Below, piece by piece: positions 51,091 through 60,868 of a stretch of 64,000 nucleotides of DNA. Origin of the DNA: Aliikangiella maris. GTDB taxonomy: Bacteria; Pseudomonadota; Gammaproteobacteria; Enterobacterales; Kangiellaceae. The first letter of the stretch is position 1, and the number at the start of each line of letters is the position of its first letter. Made by a program: the position numbers and the translations under genes. The notes under the pieces are model-generated. The model saw only the letters and a list, made by a program, of their open reading frames with translations. It made no database searches and had not been told where the DNA came from. The DNA is taken from positions 1-64,000 of the forward strand of contig NZ_JBFDAH010000005.1 in NCBI RefSeq assembly GCF_040719265.1. The letters run 5' to 3'.

Positions 51091-52838
51091 GTGAGTTACC
51101 GAGTCCTGCAACAACCGGTACGTTTAAGCGCCTATTATCCTATTTGGGTGATTACAAATTAATGTTTGCAATCGCTTTTGTAGGCAATGTAATTTATGCG
51201 CTTATGGAAGTGTTATTTATTAAAGCGCTAGAACCATTGACAGATCGGGGACTTGTGGGTGGTGATATCGCTTTTATGAAAATGGTGCCTCTCTACATCA
51301 TTGGCATTGTTTTTATTCGCGGATTGGCGGGATTCATTTCTAGTTACTGTATGTCCTGGATTGGCCAGCATATTGTACAAAAAATGCGACAGCAGCTAAT
51401 TAGTAATTACACTGCGTTGCCACCACAATTTTTTGATGACAATAACTCAGGACAACTAGTATCAAAAGTTACTTTTAACACTCAGCAGGTCGCAGCTGCT
51501 AGCACTGATGCCTTAACAAAACTATTTCGTGAAGGGATAGTCATAATCGGATCTATTGGTTTGCTGTTTTATACAAACTGGCAATTAGCTTCAATTTTTT
51601 TCATTTCAATCCCAATTATTGGCGTCATCGTTAATTTTGCCAGCAAAAGATTCAAGAAAATCAGCAAGAATATTCAAACTGCGATGGGTGGAGTGACTCA
51701 GACCACGCAAGAGATTGTTGATGGTTATAAAGAGATAAAAACTTTTGGTGGTGAAAAATTTGAGGAGAAAAGATTTTACGAAGCCGCTAATAAGAACCGT
51801 CGCCAAATGATGAAAATGAATGTAACAAAGGCAATAAGTACACCGTTAATTCAGTTTATTGCTTCATTTGCTATTGCGATTGTAATTTTTTATGCGGCAG
51901 TTTTAATGGAGTTACAACAGCTCACCGCAGGACAGTTTATTTATATGCTTTCTGCTATGATGGCATTGTTAAAGCCGTTAAAAGTAATTTCAAATTTAAA
52001 TAATGTCATCCAACAAGGAATTGCAGCGGCTGAAAGTGTATTTGAAATTATTGATACCGATAAAGAAAAGGATCAAGGACAAAAAGAACTCAAATATGTG
52101 CCGCAAACGATTCAATTTCAGAATGTTAATTTTCAATATCCCAACGCCAATATGGCAACGATTAAAAATATCTCTTTACAAATTAATCAAGGAGAAACCA
52201 TTGCATTGGTTGGTCGTTCTGGAAGCGGTAAAACAACGTTAGCGCACTTACTGCTGCGTTTTTATGAACTACAAAGTGGAAAAATTTTATTTGATGGAAC
52301 AAATATTGATGAGTTTACTCTCAAGTCATTGCGTCATAATATCGCGATAGTTTCACAGCAAGTTACGCTGTTTAATGATACTGTTGAGGCAAATATCGCT
52401 TATGCCGCATCAACAATTGATCAACCTCATTTAATTGATTCTGCTAAAAAAGCGCATGCTGATCACTTTATTCAGCAATTTCCCGAAGGTTATCAAACAC
52501 TAATTGGAGAAAATGGTTCGCGCTTATCTGGTGGGCAAAAGCAACGGCTTGCGATTGCTCGGGCAATTTATAAAAATTCCCCGATTATTATTTTAGATGA
52601 AGCAACCTCGGCTCTGGATACCGAAGCCGAACGCCATATTCAAGCGGCTATGGATGCTTTAACCGAAAACCGTACGACCTTGGTTATTGCTCATCGACTA
52701 TCAACCATAGAGCAAGCCGATAAAATCGTGGTAATGGATAACGGTGAAATTGTAGAGCAAGGAACTCATCAAGCCTTATTGCAGGCAAATGGTGAGTATG
52801 CCAGATTACATGCAATGCAGTTTACTGAGTCAGAATAG
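51087..52838 (+). CDS. msbA: lipid A/phospholipid flippase MsbA
   Basis: The 583-residue homodimeric ABC half-transporter flips lipid A-core across the inner membrane. Six membrane helices (about 20-310) precede the NBD with Walker A ALVGRSGSGKTTLAHLL, Q-loop IAIVSQQVTLFNDTV, signature ENGSRLSGGQKQRLAIARAI, Walker B PIIILDEATSALDTEAE and H-loop TTLVIAHRLSTIEQAD. Length equals E. coli MsbA (582). It overlaps exbD by 4 bases and is followed by lpxK after 6 bases. The whole operon makes or moves lipid A precursors. Confidence 0.96.
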   Translation: MSELPSPATTGTFKRLLSYLGDYKLMFAIAFVGNVIYALMEVLFIKALEPLTDRGLVGGDIAFMKMVPLYIIGIVFIRGLAGFISSYCMSWIGQHIVQKMRQQLISNYTALPPQFFDDNNSGQLVSKVTFNTQQVAAASTDALTKLFREGIVIIGSIGLLFYTNWQLASIFFISIPIIGVIVNFASKRFKKISKNIQTAMGGVTQTTQEIVDGYKEIKTFGGEKFEEKRFYEAANKNRRQMMKMNVTKAISTPLIQFIASFAIAIVIFYAAVLMELQQLTAGQFIYMLSAMMALLKPLKVISNLNNVIQQGIAAAESVFEIIDTDKEKDQGQKELKYVPQTIQFQNVNFQYPNANMATIKNISLQINQGETIALVGRSGSGKTTLAHLLLRFYELQSGKILFDGTNIDEFTLKSLRHNIAIVSQQVTLFNDTVEANIAYAASTIDQPHLIDSAKKAHADHFIQQFPEGYQTLIGENGSRLSGGQKQRLAIARAIYKNSPIIILDEATSALDTEAERHIQAAMDALTENRTTLVIAHRLSTIEQADKIVVMDNGEIVEQGTHQALLQANGEYARLHAMQFTESE

Positions 52839-52844
52839 ACTACT

Positions 52845-53903
52845 ATGCGATTTATCGAGGTTATTGAAAAATTTTGGTATAGTCGACGTTGGTATCATAT
52901 TTTGATATTCCCTCTAAGCATACCTTTTTATTTGCTTGTTTGGTTTAAGTATTTTTTTTACCGGCGCGGTATTTTTTCCTCAGCATCGTCACGAGTGCCT
53001 GTTTTAGTGGTCGGTAATTTATCCGTCGGCGGAACTGGCAAAACCCCTTTTATTTCTTTTTTGACACAAGTACTTGTACAAAATGGCTATCGAGTAGGTA
53101 TTGTCAGTCGTGGTTATGGTGCGAAAATTACTCAATTTCCACACGTAATTTCGACGCACGATAGTGTTGCCCAAATTGGGGATGAAGCCTACATGCAATT
53201 TCAAAAACTGGGTGTCCCGATGGCAATTGCCCCACAACGAGCGCAGGCGGTTAATAGCCTCTCACGAGAATTTGATTTAGATGTGATTATTAGTGATGAC
53301 GGCTTACAACATTATGCGATGGCAAGAGAATTTGAAGTGTTGCTAGTCGATGGCCAAAGAGGGCTTGGAAACCAGATGGTTTTACCCTTTGGTCCATTGC
53401 GTGAACCGTCTACGCGAATAAAAACGGTAAATTGGGTTGTGGTTAATCAAAATCCGACAATTATGTCGCATAGTCAACACCAGTTAAAACAACAGCTTTT
53501 AAATTATGGTAAGCCGCTTAGTTATATGACTATTAAACCCGTTGCTCTGGTACACCTGGCGTCAAATGAAGCGGTTACAATGAATAACTTAAAAGATCAA
53601 TCAGTTACCGCTGTATGTGGAATAGGGAATCCCACACGTTTTTTTGAAACATTAGCACCACTTTGTCAAAAAATAGATCAGGTTGTATTTTCCGATCATC
53701 ATGAGTTTTGCGCTAGTGACTTTGTTGAATTTGACGCGCAAACTGTCGTTATGACGGAGAAAGATGCTGTAAAATGTCATGCGTTTGCCCAACAGAATTG
53801 GTACTATTTGAAAATAAGTGCCACATTAAACCAATCAGATACAATCGAATTATTTAATTTGTTAGAACAGCAAATTTTACAACATAAACCAAAGCCGAGG
53901 TAA
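52845..53903 (+). CDS. lpxK: tetraacyldisaccharide 4'-kinase
   Basis: Phosphorylates the lipid A disaccharide at the 4' position on the cytoplasmic face of the inner membrane. In 352 residues, the N-terminal membrane-associated helix (about 18-38) precedes the P-loop VLVVGNLSVGGTGKTPF (57-67). Catalytic and Mg-binding segments include IVSRGYGAK, VGDEAYMQ-like QIGDEAYM, and VIISDDGLQHYAM. It lies 6 bases downstream of msbA and 6 upstream of the Trm112-like gene, in the conserved msbA-lpxK-ycaR-kdsB order. Confidence 0.95.
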   Translation: MRFIEVIEKFWYSRRWYHILIFPLSIPFYLLVWFKYFFYRRGIFSSASSRVPVLVVGNLSVGGTGKTPFISFLTQVLVQNGYRVGIVSRGYGAKITQFPHVISTHDSVAQIGDEAYMQFQKLGVPMAIAPQRAQAVNSLSREFDLDVIISDDGLQHYAMAREFEVLLVDGQRGLGNQMVLPFGPLREPSTRIKTVNWVVVNQNPTIMSHSQHQLKQQLLNYGKPLSYMTIKPVALVHLASNEAVTMNNLKDQSVTAVCGIGNPTRFFETLAPLCQKIDQVVFSDHHEFCASDFVEFDAQTVVMTEKDAVKCHAFAQQNWYYLKISATLNQSDTIELFNLLEQQILQHKPKPR

Positions 53904-53909
53904 TCGCCG

Positions 53910-54098
53910 ATGGACAATAAATTACTGGATATACTCGTTTGTCCTTTATGCAATAGTAAACTCTATCAACCTAAAGATAAGCAGCAATTAATTTGTAAGT
54001 TTGATCGACTGAGTTTTCCAGTCGACGATGGTATTCCTGTCTTGTTACCAGAAAAAGGAACGAGTTTGACCAGAGAACAAATAGAGCAGCTGAATTAA
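53910..54098 (+). CDS. Trm112-family small zinc-binding-like protein (YcaR)
   Basis: The 62-residue protein begins MDNKLLDILVCPLCNSKLYQ and has the Trm112 fold's Cys11-x2-Cys14 and Cys29 (LICKFDRLSFPVDDGIPVLL). E. coli YcaR sits in the same place between lpxK and kdsB. Trm112 proteins act as partners of methyltransferases; the role of the bacterial short form is not established. Its stop shares a base with the kdsB ATG (TAATG), giving translational coupling. Confidence 0.9.
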   Translation: MDNKLLDILVCPLCNSKLYQPKDKQQLICKFDRLSFPVDDGIPVLLPEKGTSLTREQIEQLN

Positions 54099-54859
54099 TG
54101 GGCTTTCACGTTATTATACCGGCGCGTTATCATTCAACCAGGCTTGCTGCAAAGGCATTGGCTTTAATTGGTGAGCAACCAATGATAGTACATGTTTGTC
54201 AGCAGGCATTAAAAAGTGGCGCTCAGTCTATTACTGTTGCAACAGATCATGATGAAATTATCGAGCAAGTAGAGCGGGCGGGATTTAATGCTGTTCTAAC
54301 ACGTGATGATCACCAATCTGGTAGTGATCGGGTTTATGAAGCCGCCCAATTAGCTGGACTTGCAGAACAGGATATTATTGTCAATGTTCAAGGAGATGAA
54401 CCTTTTATTCCTGCCGAAAATATACAACAAGTTGCATCACTACTAACTAAAACCAGTCACTCTATGGCCACTTTATGTTGTCCTATTAGTAGTGCCGCAG
54501 ATGTATTGGATGCAAACATAGTGAAAGTTGTATTTGATCAAAATCTTAAAGCGCTATATTTCTCGCGTGCGCCCATTCCTTTTTGTCGAGATAATCCCTT
54601 AAAGGTTTCGGCTGCTTTGCCTACATCTTATTATCGTCATATTGGTATTTATGCTTATCGCAAAAGCTTTTTACAAAAGTTTATTGGTTGGTCGCCAAGT
54701 TCATTAGAGCTAACGGAATCACTCGAGCAATTAAGAGCGATGGAAAATGGGGCAAGTATCGCCATTCATGTATTATCCGATATGCCACCCGCGGGAGTTG
54801 ATACGCTAGAAGATTTGCAAAAAGCTCAGGCGTTTTATTTAAAACAACAGAATATTTAA
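54098..54859 (+). CDS. kdsB: CMP-Kdo synthetase
   Basis: Activates Kdo with CTP for attachment to lipid A. The 253-residue cytoplasmic protein begins GFHVIIPARYHSTRLAAKAL, the nucleotide-binding lead. VATDHDEI, QSGSDRVYEAA, IIVNVQGDEPFI and FSRAPIPF complete the family pattern. LELTESLEQLRAMENG and MPPAGVDTLEDLQ are at the C-terminus. It is the last gene of the comEC-to-kdsB run; a palindromic hairpin follows about 110 bases downstream. Confidence 0.96.
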   Translation: MGFHVIIPARYHSTRLAAKALALIGEQPMIVHVCQQALKSGAQSITVATDHDEIIEQVERAGFNAVLTRDDHQSGSDRVYEAAQLAGLAEQDIIVNVQGDEPFIPAENIQQVASLLTKTSHSMATLCCPISSAADVLDANIVKVVFDQNLKALYFSRAPIPFCRDNPLKVSAALPTSYYRHIGIYAYRKSFLQKFIGWSPSSLELTESLEQLRAMENGASIAIHVLSDMPPAGVDTLEDLQKAQAFYLKQQNI

Positions 54860-54968
54860 AGCCATAGATTATTTGAAATAAAAATTTATTTGAAACAAGA
54901 ATATTATTTAACTTGCTTCTTTATACACTGTTATTTTTTAGCATTTAATTATTCTTTCGAAATCGCAT

Positions 54969-55004
54969 CCTAGGACTTATCTGAAATTTCAGGTATTTCC
55001 TAGG
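54969..55004. terminator. nested palindrome downstream of kdsB
   Basis: CCTAGGA...TCCTAGG (54969-54975 and 54998-55004) surrounds a perfect 12-bp palindrome CTGAAATTTCAG (54981-54992), with 5-base spacers on both sides. It could fold as a long interrupted hairpin or as a DNA-binding site. There is no direct U-run, so terminator use is uncertain. Confidence 0.4.
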
Positions 55005-55049
55005 TCTAGCAAAATCTTTATTTTTATATTTTACCTGTTTAGTGGATGA

Positions 55050-55310
55050 TTATATTTTTATACCAGATTTTTTAACTTTTCGAGATAAATTATCTGAAGA
55101 ATATTTAAATCTCAAATAGGCAGCTGGCAACCAAAGTCTTAAATAAAGACGATTAGTTTTTAGAAAGTTTTTAGAAATTTTAAAGTTTTTATCTTTAGCC
55201 AATTTTATTTTTAAAAGTTGGCTTAAGTTTTTGTCAGCATAAAAAACAAAGAGCTGACAAACCATAAAGTAAATTGTCATTAATGTGATAATAATAATTA
55301 AGTTAATCAT
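55050..55310 (-). CDS. hypothetical small membrane protein
   Basis: The 86-residue product has one N-terminal hydrophobic helix (MINLIIIITLMTIYFMVCQLF) and a basic Lys/Arg/Leu-rich remainder ending KKSGIKI. No family recognised. Codon use is very A/T-rich. The upstream sequence (aaggatgaattaaaATG) offers a weak ribosome site. It stands alone between kdsB and the phosphatase and could be a chance frame. Confidence 0.4.
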   Translation of the reverse strand: MINLIIIITLMTIYFMVCQLFVFYADKNLSQLLKIKLAKDKNFKISKNFLKTNRLYLRLWLPAAYLRFKYSSDNLSRKVKKSGIKI

Positions 55311-55769
55311 TTTAATTCATCCTTAATATTTAGAAATTAATTACTTTCAAACAACAACTAACGTTACCTACGAATTTATATCGAGCGAAGTATAGTAAAG
55401 ATTTTTTAAGATTGTTGATTACTTTTTAACGCATTGACTTTTATTGAATAAAGCGTTTATCGATGGACTGAAGAAAGCGATAAAAACAAAATATTCACGT
55501 CTTTTGAAAACAAAGTGAATGCTTTAAAAATCAAAAGCTTAAATGTTATATGACACAAATTTGAAGGCATTAACTTAGTTTATATATGAAGGGGCTCATT
55601 TCGTGAGACAGTGAATATTACCATTATTTTTGTGAGCGGTACTACCAGATGGTAACGCGTTTATTGCACTTTTGCAGAGAGATTGTCATCAATTTCGTGA
55701 AGCATTTATTTGATTTAGCTTGCCTGCATCAAGTAGGATTGCTTAATAAAATTTTCAAGGATTTAAAAA
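55311..55769. other. gene-free region upstream of the tyrosine phosphatase
   Basis: About 460 bases, AT-rich. Frames reading into the phosphatase from here show no family character. No tRNA or notable hairpin. Confidence 0.5.
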
Positions 55770-56291
55770 ATGGTTTTAAAAAATTGTCAGCTATCAGTGT
55801 TATTTGTCTGTATGGGAAATATTTGTCGATCGCCCACTGCAGAAGGTATCTTTCGCCACTTTGCCATTCAGCATTTATCAGTGCTCGATCTTGAAATTGA
55901 TTCGGCTGGAACAACGGGTTATCACCAGGGTGAAAAAGCTGATCCACGGGCAATTAGTGCGGCTAAAAAGCGTGGTTATAACCTGGATAGCATTGTCTCT
56001 CGCCAAGTGGTTGATGAAGATTTTGAAAAGTTTGACCTGATTCTGGCAATGGACAAAGATAATTTTTCTCACTTAATGAAACATGCAGAACAAAGTAATA
56101 ACCAACATAATCGTCATAAGATAAAATTGTTTTTACAGGATTTTGCGCCTTTATCTGAATATATTGAAGTACCTGATCCTTATTATGGGGCAGATAGAGG
56201 GTTTGATTTAGTGATCGACTTGATCGAACAGGCATCACAGGGATTGATTAAACATATTCAAGCAGAATATCTATCTAAGCAGAATACCTAA
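55770..56291 (+). CDS. low-molecular-weight protein tyrosine phosphatase
   Basis: The 173-residue cytoplasmic enzyme has the CX5R loop LFVCMGNICRSPTAEG (Cys14, Arg20) and the general acid in IEVPDPYYG (Asp136). IDSAGTTGYHQGEKADPRAI and FDLILAMDKDN complete the fold. It dephosphorylates protein or small-molecule phosphotyrosine. Wzb-type members act with Wzc kinases in capsule synthesis, but no capsule genes are here, so it may be a housekeeping LMW-PTP. aaggat lies just upstream of the ATG. It converges with rne across a shared terminator. Confidence 0.9.
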   Translation: MVLKNCQLSVLFVCMGNICRSPTAEGIFRHFAIQHLSVLDLEIDSAGTTGYHQGEKADPRAISAAKKRGYNLDSIVSRQVVDEDFEKFDLILAMDKDNFSHLMKHAEQSNNQHNRHKIKLFLQDFAPLSEYIEVPDPYYGADRGFDLVIDLIEQASQGLIKHIQAEYLSKQNT

Positions 56292-56306
56292 AACCTTAAC
56301 CAGTAG

Positions 56307-56335
56307 AAAAGAGCTATTGTAACAATAGCTCTTTT
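56307..56335. terminator. bidirectional terminator between the phosphatase gene and rne
   Basis: A perfect 13-bp stem AAAAGAGCTATTG/CAATAGCTCTTTT with a 3-base loop; A-run and T-run on opposite sides serve both strands. Confidence 0.85.
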
Positions 56336-56365
56336 CTGTTAGTGGTATAAATGAATTAATAAAGA

Positions 56366-59300
56366 TTATTCAACTGGGGCTGGTTTTGCCATAGGTGAAT
56401 AGCTTTTATTAATGCTTGTTTGTTCTTCAACATTTCTGGTTACTAAGATACCTGGTTCAAAACTTGGCTTTTCAAAATTAAAGTCAGTAGTTGGTAACAT
56501 TTCAGAAAATTGCGGTTTGGTTGCTGGCGCATAAGAGCGACATGCAGCTGGTTGAACTGTCGATGGTGCCTGACCATTGGCTCTTTCTGATGATACCGAT
56601 TCAGATATGTTTGATACTGATACTGATACTGATACTGATCCTAGTCCTGATGATGTTGATGCGATAGAGTCCTTAAGCTCAGATTCTGTTTGTTGTGTTA
56701 AAGCTGATGTATTATCTGCATTATTTTCTGAAGAACTAACTGAATCATGATTAACTGACTCGGTTTGAGTTACAACTTGTTCCGCTGGTTGATCATGCTC
56801 ATTGGTAACAGACTTTTCTGCGGCTTTATTGAACATCACATTGTCATCTGAGCTTTTGGCTGCAAAGTTAGCTGGTGTCTCTGTTTTTTGCACCGTCTCT
56901 TTCGTTGTTACTGCTTCAGCTTGTGATGTGGCAGCATGTACTGTCAATTTATCGGTAACAATTTCAGCTGTTTGATCAACCGCTTTTTCAATATCGGTTT
57001 GAGAGGCTGTTGCAGCTTTGGCCTCAGTTGCTTCGGGCTCAGCTGGCTCAGGTTTGGCTGGGGCAGCATAAGCAACTTGCTCTTTTGCTTTTTCAGTTGC
57101 TTGCTCCGGGCTGGATTCCTTCACCGAGTGCGTCGCGGCTGTAGTCTCTTGTTGAGATTTTTGCTGCGGTTTATTTGTATTCTCATCATGAGTTGAAGGC
57201 GTTTTGTCTTCTTTAATAGAGGAGTGGCTCTGTTGAGAATTGCTTTGCTGAGAGCCATGTTGCTGTGAGTGTACTTTATTCTCAGCTTTGTTCGCTCCAT
57301 TATTTAAATCTGAGTCTGTATCTACCCTTTGAATAGATTTTTCATTAGCTTGACCCGAGCTGCTTTGGCGCGTATTCACTTGGGCAGAATCAGTTTGCTG
57401 TGTGATAACAGCTTGTTGTGTTGCCTCCTTAGATGAATTTGATGATTGATTATTTGATTGCTGATTAGCTTCAGCATTTTTAGTACCTACATAATCAGCA
57501 ACCGTTTTAGGCTGTATCGTTTTTGACTGATTGTTTGCTTGCTCGGATGAAGTGGATTGGTTCCGAGTGTTATCATTCTGTTGTTTATTTTGGTTAGCCG
57601 ATTTTGCCGATTGATTCCGGTTATTTTCCGCACTGTTATTATCTGAATCAAGGTACTCTTGACGATTTTTAGCCTGAACCGTTTGGCGCTCTTCGCGTGA
57701 TTGTCTTGGTGGACGATCTTTTCGCTTACGCTGTGGTTTAGATTGTTGTTCATTTACCGCTGTCGATGTAGCATTCTGATTCTTTTGATTCTGTTGATTG
57801 CGTTTAGTATTCGACCGTTTCTCACCTTTAGGAGAACGTGTCGAATCATCTTTACTTTCTTTATTATCTTGTTTATTGCGTGGCTTACCTTTGCGATTAT
57901 TACGCGAACGATTTTTGTCAAATCTCTGACCATTCCGGCGGTTATGCTTGCGACCTTTTTGGTTTTTCTTCGAATCTTGACCGTCTTTATCACCAAATAG
58001 TGCCTGCCATAGACGACTGAAAAAGCCTGGTTTCGACTCTGTCTTTTTCACATGTACTGGTGCTGGTTGTACACCAATATTATTCACTGTGACTGCCGCT
58101 TGCTCAGTGGTTTCAGTCTGTGTTGGTGCGGTTGGAGTATAGACTTCAAGCTGTGGTTTATTGACGACTTCATGCGTAGCCGTTTCTAGTTTTTCTTCAC
58201 CACGCATACGGGTAATTTCATAACTGGGGGTGTCCATGTACGGGTTTGGAATAATATAGATTTTTACTTTTAAACGTTTTTCAATTGCATGAATGATTTT
58301 ACGTTTTTCATTTAGTAAAAAGGTGGCAACTTTTACAGGCAGTAGTGCTTGAACGGCAGTCGTCAACTCTTTGGTTGCTTCTTCTTCAATTAACCTTAGT
58401 ACCGATAAAGCTAATGACTCAATACCCCTAACTGTTCCTGTTCCGCTGCAACGTGGGCAAACATTATGAGCTGATTCTTCAAGTGAAGGTTTTAAGCGTT
58501 GGCGTGACATTTCCAGTAAGCCAAAGCGAGATATTTTACCTACCTGAACACGTGCTCTATCACGCGTTAGCGCATCCTTAAGTACAGACTCAACTTCTCG
58601 CTGATTTTTAGCAGGTGACATATCAATAAAGTCGATAACAATCAAACCTCCCATATCTCTCAAACGTAATTGCCGCGCAATTTCCTGAGCTGCTTCTTTG
58701 TTGGTTTGCAGCGCAGTTTCTTCAATATCTGCACCTTTGGTTGCTCTGGCTGAGTTGATATCGATTGAGACTAATGCTTCGGTTGGATCAATAACAATCG
58801 AACCACCCGAGGGGAGTCTGACTTCACGCTGATAGGCTGTTTCAATTTGTGATTCAATCTGGTAGCGGGTAAATAGTGGAATTTCGCGATCTTCGTTTAG
58901 CTTGATGCGATTTTCAAAAGTTGGGCGAATAAATAGGATTTGGCGCTTAACTTTGTCAAAAACTTCGCGTTTATCGACAATTATCTCACCAATATCTGAT
59001 CGTAGATAATCTCTTAACGCGCGAATAATGACGTCACTTTCCTGATGAATGAGAAAGGGGGCGGGGCGCTCTTCTGCTGCATTTTGAATGGCAGACCAAA
59101 GGTTCTGTAAAACCGACATATCCCATTCGAGCTCTTCGGCATTACGGCCAACTCCAGCTGTTCTAACAATACAGCCCATACCTTTTGGGACTTGAATATT
59201 ACGCATCGCATTACGCAACTCTTCGCGTTCTTCCCCTTCAATTCTTCTCGAAATTCCACCAGCCCGAGGATTATTTGGCATTAAGACAATGTAGCAACCG

Positions 59301-59665
59301 GCGAGACTGATAAAGGTAGTTAATGCTGCACCTTTACTGCCGCGTTCTTCTTTATCAATTTGTACGATGACTTCCTGGCCTTCATTTAATACATCTTTTA
59401 TATTTGGACGGCCACGAAAGTTCTTTTTGGTGAAGTATTCTCTGGAGATTTCTTTGAGTGGTAAAAAGCCGTGTCGTTCGGCACCATAATCGACAAATGC
59501 AGCTTCAAGGCTAGGTTCAATTCGAGTAATTTTTCCTTTATAAATATTGGCTTTCTTTTGTTCTTTTCCAACCAGTTCAATATCTAAATCGAATAATTTT
59601 TGCCCATCAACTAAAGCAACGCGAATTTCTTCAGGTTGCGTTGCATTGATTAACATACGTTTCAT
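56366..59665 (-). CDS. rne: ribonuclease E with long degradosome scaffold tail
   Basis: Main endoribonuclease for mRNA decay and rRNA/tRNA processing. The start is ATG at 59665 (MKRMLINATQPEEIRVALVD) after AGAGAAG; the frame extends 12 more codons upstream without a ribosome site. The catalytic half (about 1-510) has the S1 domain (GKITRIEPSLEAAFVDYGAE), the DNase-I-like metal site (VSIDINSARA, LIVIDFIDM) and the Zn-link (NVCPRCSGTG). The C-terminal ~590 residues are disordered, first Arg/Lys-rich (RNA-binding, GRKHNRRNGQRFDKNRSR), then Gln/Asn/Ser/Glu-rich. A repeated SVSVSVSN run comes from a GATACT-type DNA repeat near 56610-56640. At 1099 residues it is close to E. coli Rne (1061). Confidence 0.94.
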   Translation of the reverse strand: MKRMLINATQPEEIRVALVDGQKLFDLDIELVGKEQKKANIYKGKITRIEPSLEAAFVDYGAERHGFLPLKEISREYFTKKNFRGRPNIKDVLNEGQEVIVQIDKEERGSKGAALTTFISLAGCYIVLMPNNPRAGGISRRIEGEEREELRNAMRNIQVPKGMGCIVRTAGVGRNAEELEWDMSVLQNLWSAIQNAAEERPAPFLIHQESDVIIRALRDYLRSDIGEIIVDKREVFDKVKRQILFIRPTFENRIKLNEDREIPLFTRYQIESQIETAYQREVRLPSGGSIVIDPTEALVSIDINSARATKGADIEETALQTNKEAAQEIARQLRLRDMGGLIVIDFIDMSPAKNQREVESVLKDALTRDRARVQVGKISRFGLLEMSRQRLKPSLEESAHNVCPRCSGTGTVRGIESLALSVLRLIEEEATKELTTAVQALLPVKVATFLLNEKRKIIHAIEKRLKVKIYIIPNPYMDTPSYEITRMRGEEKLETATHEVVNKPQLEVYTPTAPTQTETTEQAAVTVNNIGVQPAPVHVKKTESKPGFFSRLWQALFGDKDGQDSKKNQKGRKHNRRNGQRFDKNRSRNNRKGKPRNKQDNKESKDDSTRSPKGEKRSNTKRNQQNQKNQNATSTAVNEQQSKPQRKRKDRPPRQSREERQTVQAKNRQEYLDSDNNSAENNRNQSAKSANQNKQQNDNTRNQSTSSEQANNQSKTIQPKTVADYVGTKNAEANQQSNNQSSNSSKEATQQAVITQQTDSAQVNTRQSSSGQANEKSIQRVDTDSDLNNGANKAENKVHSQQHGSQQSNSQQSHSSIKEDKTPSTHDENTNKPQQKSQQETTAATHSVKESSPEQATEKAKEQVAYAAPAKPEPAEPEATEAKAATASQTDIEKAVDQTAEIVTDKLTVHAATSQAEAVTTKETVQKTETPANFAAKSSDDNVMFNKAAEKSVTNEHDQPAEQVVTQTESVNHDSVSSSENNADNTSALTQQTESELKDSIASTSSGLGSVSVSVSVSNISESVSSERANGQAPSTVQPAACRSYAPATKPQFSEMLPTTDFNFEKPSFEPGILVTRNVEEQTSINKSYSPMAKPAPVE

Positions 59666-60868
59666 ATTTGCTTCTCTTATTGTTGTAATAAAGCAAAGCA
59701 AATCAGCGAAGAACTATATTGAGGGGTAATAAACTGAGTATGCAATAAACAGTTAACAGACTCGTACAACAATAGGAACCAATATTTTCTGGCTATTTAT
59801 TTATCGTTTTAAAATGCAAAAAAGTATAATAAAAATTTCTTTTAAATCAATATGTTAACCGATTCTTGTGATGCTTCTATGAGCGTTTATCAGGTTTAAC
59901 TAAGCCTAAAAGTGTTCTCAATTAATTGCTAGTCTATCGCTACAATATCTGTAGCCCATTGTATTACATAGTATGGATCTTTATTAAGGATCTTTTATTA
60001 CCGTTCTTTATAACCTAATAATTCAAATTCTTTTGCTAATTTGGCCTTTGCCTAAATTTTATACTGAGCGTTATTTAAAAATTTTAATAAAGCTCTAAAT
60101 ATCATTGTTATTTATTTAACAATGGATTCATATTGATTCGTTAAGCAGGTTCTATAGAACCTGAGTCGTAGTCTATTTATTGTTTTCGATCTTACCCTGT
60201 TAACCGTTGGTAGTATGTCGAATGAAAACTTTTACTGAGTGAGGTTTTTAAAAAGTTAAATTGTCCTTTCAATAAAAGATTGTCTGGCGGGTTAATTGGT
60301 TTGAAATTTACCTGCTGTATAAAACAGCACTTAATTTAGCACTTTAAAATTTGGGTATCTTAAAGTGCTTATACTTAACTCTCATTGTGATATTTGTGCA
60401 ATCTGCAATAAGCGTTCAGCATTACCCTGTAAATCACTTAACCTGTTGGACAATATTTTTGTCAATAAATAGTTCTACAAGTCCTGTACAGTATTATCTA
60501 CAAGCCTGAATTCAATGGCCTTTTATATCAACTGTCAGTGGTTGAACTATAGCAATAAATATTAGTAGCAGCAATTTTTAACCGAATTTTGTTCAAAATA
60601 TTAATGCTTTACAAGGTTTTTGATTCTTTTTTATACAAGTGATTCTTTTTTTATAATCATTATTGGATTTATTTGCCTAACACCATTATCAATATTTAAG
60701 AGTTTCTCTTGTTAAGCTTTGAGCGCCGATTGCTTGTCATTTTGAATTTACCTATAATTTTGCGGCCATTGAGATGAATTTTTGTCACTCATGGCATTAA
60801 ATATTTCTCACTTTGTACTTAAGTATTAACTCGCGCCGATATGAATTGGCATTTTTGGAGTATTTTTC
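59666..60868. other. 1.2-kb gene-free region upstream of rne, with hairpins
   Basis: Lies between the divergent rne and DUF1315 genes. It contains a perfect 18-bp palindrome CAGGTTCTATAGAACCTG (60146-60163), a small stem TGCTGT/ACAGCA (60313-60329) and a 10-bp stem AGCACTTTAA/TTAAAGTGCT (60338-60369). In E. coli the long rne leader folds and mediates autoregulation by RNase E; this region may do the same or encode a small RNA. No protein frame is convincing. Confidence 0.55.

Noticed and set aside
56936..57196. Forward frames rich in Phe/Leu/Cys across rne
   Set aside because: Shadow of the low-complexity RNase E tail on the other strand.
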